A stretch of DNA of 64,000 bases from Bacteroidales bacterium (GTDB taxonomy: Bacteria; Bacteroidota; Bacteroidia; Bacteroidales; F082), in the NCBI GenBank assembly GCA_016284305.1, contig JAEEON010000026.1, positions 1 through 64,000 of the forward strand. The letters are read 5' to 3'. Shown one piece after another: positions 60,823-64,000 of this stretch. A model generated the notes under the pieces. It did not search any database, was not told the origin of the DNA, and was given only the letters and a program-made list of their open reading frames with translations. Made by a program: the position numbers and the translations under genes. Positions within the stretch are counted from its first letter, which is position 1, and every line of letters starts with the position of its first letter.

Positions 60823-63744
60823 TTACTTTTTAATGACTTCTTTTACTTTGGTTTCGTTTCTTTCACCTTTGGACTGTCCTTTTGTCGGCCCTTTGATGTC
60901 ACCCTTGAGGTTTCCCATGGGTTCTATCTTCTTTTCTCCTTTGGTGTCTCCACCTTTTTTATCTATTTTACTTTCTGTCTTACCCTCTGATTTAGTGGCG
61001 TTATCGGCTCCTTCTTTGGTATTGGCTGCCTCATTGGCTTTCGTCGGGTCGATGGTAGTGACCATGGCTTTGTTGCCGTGTTCCATGAGGAAGGCGACAT
61101 AGTCAACCAGTTTCTTTTCCTTGAAGAAGGTGGCATAGTTGGCGACGGATATCGGCAGCACCGAGAAGTCATTCCTGTCGATACCGCCAAAGACATAATC
61201 GGTAAGGAACATGGAGGTGATATAGTCGTTCGCCTCTGTTTCGTTGTTGAAAATGCTTAATGTGACAATCATGTTTTTGTCATCCAGGACGAGGTTTTTC
61301 ACTTCGAGATCTTTCACTCGATGTTCTCGTTTGTTGAAGTCGCTGATACGTACTTTTAACGGCTCTACGCGCACTTTCTTGGGGTTAAAGACAATCATGA
61401 CGAGGTGTTGTGTCGCGGGTTCGTAGTTGTATGGTGACTTCGGTTTCTCTTCTCCTGATTTTTCGTCCGCCATGGCGATAGCGCCCAAGTCGAGGCCGAG
61501 GTGATATTCGTCGTTGACACTTCTAAGGATGCTGGCGGCATAGTCATGGATACTGCTTTGCGGGTAGGTTCTTACGACGTTAAGCAGGGCATAGGCCATG
61601 GAGTCAACGGTTTCGAGGCGGCCTCGCGAGAGGGCGTCGAGCAAGGCGAAGCGAGGTGCCAAGGCGGTGTCGGCGGCATATTGGTCAAGAGCCTTTTCTG
61701 CGTTCATCCTCACACGGTAGTACTGTCCCTGCTGATAGGCATCGAAGGTCTTGGAATACAGTTCTGAGGCCTGTTGTGATTCTTCCTGCAACTTTTTGTA
61801 GAAGTCGGGGTCGAGGATCACGCTGGCATAGCTCGACTCCGGATATTTGTCGAAGATGCGGTTCTTGTATTTCAGGGCATTATCGTTATCGTGGAGGTCG
61901 TTGTACATCTTATACAAAGCATACCACGAAGGCAGTTCTTTCTCATTGCCGGGATAGCGGTTATCGAGTTTCTCGTACGACTCGATGGAACGCGGATAGT
62001 CGGAGAGTCGGTCGAGGTAGATGAAGCCAACGTTATACAGGGCGTCAGCGATTTGTTTATGTGATTCCACCTGTTGTTCTGGGGTCAGGGGCAAGTCGAG
62101 CATATAGTATGCTCTGTCGTGATTCGTGAGGGTAGCTGCCAAGGAGTCGCGCAGTCGGTCTTCTTCCGATTCTTCGTCGGTGCCACCGAATCCTCCGTCG
62201 GCGATGCCGCTGCTGATGTTACGTTTGTCGGTGATACGCCAGTTGTCCTCGAGTTTACGCATACCCCATTTCTTGGAGAATTCGTTGAAACCGTTCCGGA
62301 GGGTGGTCTCGTTGTAGAAATACCATCCGGCGCCGGTATTGTTCGATTCCATGGTCTTGGAGACGCTAGACTGTCCGATGGTGCTACCCATCAGGGCCAT
62401 TTGTTCCTCGTAGCGGCGTTGTTCGGCTTCGATTCGTTCTTGTTCAATGACTTTGGCGATAATCTTGTCGATAAAGGCGTTACGGGCCACGGAGTCCATG
62501 TTGGCCACCATGAGGAGGCTATCTTGGTCACGAACCACGTTGAGGTTCATTACCAGGTCGTTCAGGGTCTGTGAGATGTTCAGGATGCTGTCGTAGCCCA
62601 CGAAGGTGTTTTTATCCATGGCGTTGACGGCGGTATCGTAGTAGGCCTGTGACATCTCGTAGTCGTTACGGTCGAAGAAGAGGGTAGCCACCTTCAGAGC
62701 GGCGTTGGCCCGTTGGATTTGGTTATTGGTGGCATTGGCGACAGATTCTCTGTAGTACCCGATGGCCTTAGTGGTGTCTTCTTCGCGCATGGCGAGTTCG
62801 GCCATGGCGTAATAGATTCGGTCGAGGAATTCCTCGTTTTTACTGTCATCGAGCATCTTATTGAGCATCTTATACAGTTCTTTGGCATTGCCTGAGGAGC
62901 CCATCTTGGCCATGTTCATCTTCGATTCGAAGAGCATTTCGTAGTTAGGGTTACGTTTGGCGACTTTTTTAAATTGTTCGGTAGCTCGTTTGGCATCGTC
63001 CAATTCCATGTAGATTTGTCCGAGGATGAACATCACACGGGTACGCAGGTCGCGGTTGTTAGCGGTGAGCAATCCAGCTTTTAGGTAGTCGATGGCACGT
63101 CCGTAGTCCTTGGTGGCGATATAATAGTCGGCCACGGTAAGGTCGAAGTTGCGTTGGATTTCCTTAGGCAGTTTTTTGCGGTCGGCAATTTTGCTTTGGA
63201 TTTGCTCGATCATAGCGATAGCCTTAGGATACTGTTCAGTTTTGATATAGGTCTTTGCGAGCCACATGTTCGCCACGAGAGCGATATCGTTTTTCTTGAA
63301 CTCGGTACTGACGAAGTCGAAGGTGCGTCGGGCTGGGATGTAGTCTTGTTTATAGAAATGCGCCTTAGCCATGACGAGGTAGGCGTCGTCGATCCATTTG
63401 ACTCTTTCCCTTCCGTTGAACTTCATGGAGTGTTTTTGCACGCACACGGAAGTTTTTTGCAGGGCTCGGTCCATCTGTGAATTAAGTGCCATGGCCTCGG
63501 TCTTAGTTCCGTAGTTGAACACGGGCAGCACTTTGGAGTAATCGTCTTTGGCGTTTTTCTTGAGTTGTCTGTCGCCTTCCATAAGGCTATATTCGCCGTT
63601 CCAGAAGACGTTGTAATGGCTTGTGAGGTTGTGATAGGCCCGTCGCAAGGGGGTGTTCCGTTTAGTGGAACAGCCGCTGAACACGACGGTGAGGGTCACA
63701 AAAGCGATAAGGGCGGCTATGGTTTTCTTTTTTGTCACAATCAA
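60823..63744 (-). CDS. porW: T9SS/gliding TPR lipoprotein, SprE/PorW-like
   Basis: The 973-aa outer-membrane lipoprotein has a signal ending VVFSGC (Cys25). The mature N-terminus RRAYHNLTSHYNVFWNGEYS is characteristic of SprE/PorW. TPR-like helical repeats fill about 100-450 and 570-720, with a low-complexity Lys/Gly-rich tail after about 890. PorW is needed for T9SS function in Porphyromonas and SprE for gliding in Flavobacterium. The start overlaps the stop of the preceding gene by 4 bases. It leads the porW-bactofilin-fabD-S41 gene run within this window. Confidence 0.9.
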   Translation of the reverse strand: MIVTKKKTIAALIAFVTLTVVFSGCSTKRNTPLRRAYHNLTSHYNVFWNGEYSLMEGDRQLKKNAKDDYSKVLPVFNYGTKTEAMALNSQMDRALQKTSVCVQKHSMKFNGRERVKWIDDAYLVMAKAHFYKQDYIPARRTFDFVSTEFKKNDIALVANMWLAKTYIKTEQYPKAIAMIEQIQSKIADRKKLPKEIQRNFDLTVADYYIATKDYGRAIDYLKAGLLTANNRDLRTRVMFILGQIYMELDDAKRATEQFKKVAKRNPNYEMLFESKMNMAKMGSSGNAKELYKMLNKMLDDSKNEEFLDRIYYAMAELAMREEDTTKAIGYYRESVANATNNQIQRANAALKVATLFFDRNDYEMSQAYYDTAVNAMDKNTFVGYDSILNISQTLNDLVMNLNVVRDQDSLLMVANMDSVARNAFIDKIIAKVIEQERIEAEQRRYEEQMALMGSTIGQSSVSKTMESNNTGAGWYFYNETTLRNGFNEFSKKWGMRKLEDNWRITDKRNISSGIADGGFGGTDEESEEDRLRDSLAATLTNHDRAYYMLDLPLTPEQQVESHKQIADALYNVGFIYLDRLSDYPRSIESYEKLDNRYPGNEKELPSWYALYKMYNDLHDNDNALKYKNRIFDKYPESSYASVILDPDFYKKLQEESQQASELYSKTFDAYQQGQYYRVRMNAEKALDQYAADTALAPRFALLDALSRGRLETVDSMAYALLNVVRTYPQSSIHDYAASILRSVNDEYHLGLDLGAIAMADEKSGEEKPKSPYNYEPATQHLVMIVFNPKKVRVEPLKVRISDFNKREHRVKDLEVKNLVLDDKNMIVTLSIFNNETEANDYITSMFLTDYVFGGIDRNDFSVLPISVANYATFFKEKKLVDYVAFLMEHGNKAMVTTIDPTKANEAANTKEGADNATKSEGKTESKIDKKGGDTKGEKKIEPMGNLKGDIKGPTKGQSKGERNETKVKEVIKK

Positions 63745-64000
63745 TGCTGTTTATAGGTTTTTTGGTACCATTGGTTAGCCAGTACGAACATCAGCGAGTC
63801 GGAGGTTTCGGAGGCATTGGCTTTAAGTTGTAGGGCGACGCTGTCGGTAGCTTGTCGGAACTCGGTCATCAGGAGGGCGTCGAAGTCATGTTGTCGGCTA
63901 TCCAAGATGGCTTGTTTTTGGGTTTCGAAGGCGGTTGTCGCTTTTTGGTGTAGGCTATCCAAGTTGAAGAAGCGGGTGAGTTGTTGGCAGAAGCGGATGC
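63741..64000 (-). CDS. partial protein of unknown function (C-terminal part only)
   Basis: The frame is open to the right edge and ends at 63741, so only the last 86 residues are visible. They are helical and charged (TTAFETQKQAILDSRQHDFD, SVALQLKANASETSD, NQWYQKTYKQH). A TTG at 63962 is not a convincing start because the frame continues upstream. The 4-base overlap with porW suggests translational coupling. I do not recognise a family. Confidence 0.7.
   Translation of the reverse strand, partial: IRFCQQLTRFFNLDSLHQKATTAFETQKQAILDSRQHDFDALLMTEFRQATDSVALQLKANASETSDSLMFVLANQWYQKTYKQH

Overview
The window reads as chromosomal DNA of a Bacteroidales bacterium (phylum Bacteroidota), probably an uncultured, protein-degrading gut or oral type. 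The evidence is direct: many genes are preceded by the Bacteroidota -7 promoter box TAnnTTTG. The window also holds gldH, a SprE/PorW homologue, an RprX/RprY-like two-component pair, GSCFA and DUF5618 family proteins, a gingipain-like C25 protease and a DPP7-type S46 peptidase. Secreted proteins end in type IX secretion (T9SS) sorting domains. No rRNA, transposase, integrase or CRISPR array was seen.

Layout. 1-10453 (minus) is the N-terminal ~3,480 codons of one giant secreted repeat protein that runs off the left edge. 10571-11647 holds a small XRE regulator divergent from a DUF5618 gene, with a direct repeat in the AT-rich gap. 11642-14643 is gltX and an amino-acid:cation symporter. 14728-19468 (minus) looks like one transcription unit: T9SS cargo protein, TMEM43-like membrane protein, 69-aa protein and a Ser-rich secreted protein, closed by a strong terminator. 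19602-21903 has a YpfJ metallopeptidase converging on a lipoprotein/LemA pair. 21983-27548 is a likely operon ricT-gldH-ponA-obg-PAP2 phosphatase. 28375-33546 is a likely operon phoH-purC-S46 peptidase-Gre/Nudix fusion. 33558-43224 (minus) carries a Pif1-type helicase, the 1,777-aa C25 protease, GSCFA and trxB. 43350-46378 holds tRNA-Pro, an SF1B helicase and a response-regulator/nuclease fusion. 46366-53063 has menA, a DEAD-box helicase, a class-C-like serine hydrolase and the rprXY-like pair. 53092-56608 is pgi, a U32 peptidase-like protein and a PHP phosphatase, followed by a 103-bp tandem repeat array. 57102-64000 (minus) is yceD-rpmF, then S41 protease, fabD, bactofilin, porW and a partial gene.

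How the parts fit. Secretion and envelope functions dominate: T9SS-associated PorW and GldH, three T9SS-type cargo proteins, PBP1A, bactofilin and CtpA-like protease. The C25 protease and the S46 dipeptidyl peptidase would together turn extracellular protein into dipeptides. Three things stand out. One is a receiver domain fused to a PD-(D/E)XK nuclease with its own well-formed promoter next to an SF1 helicase (45482-46378). The second is a GreA/B-like protein fused to a Nudix-like domain whose catalytic Glu residues are largely missing (32524-33546). The third is a set of small DNA repeats: 7-bp-periodic tracts at gene borders and a family of 7-3-7 hairpins that also builds the 103-bp array.
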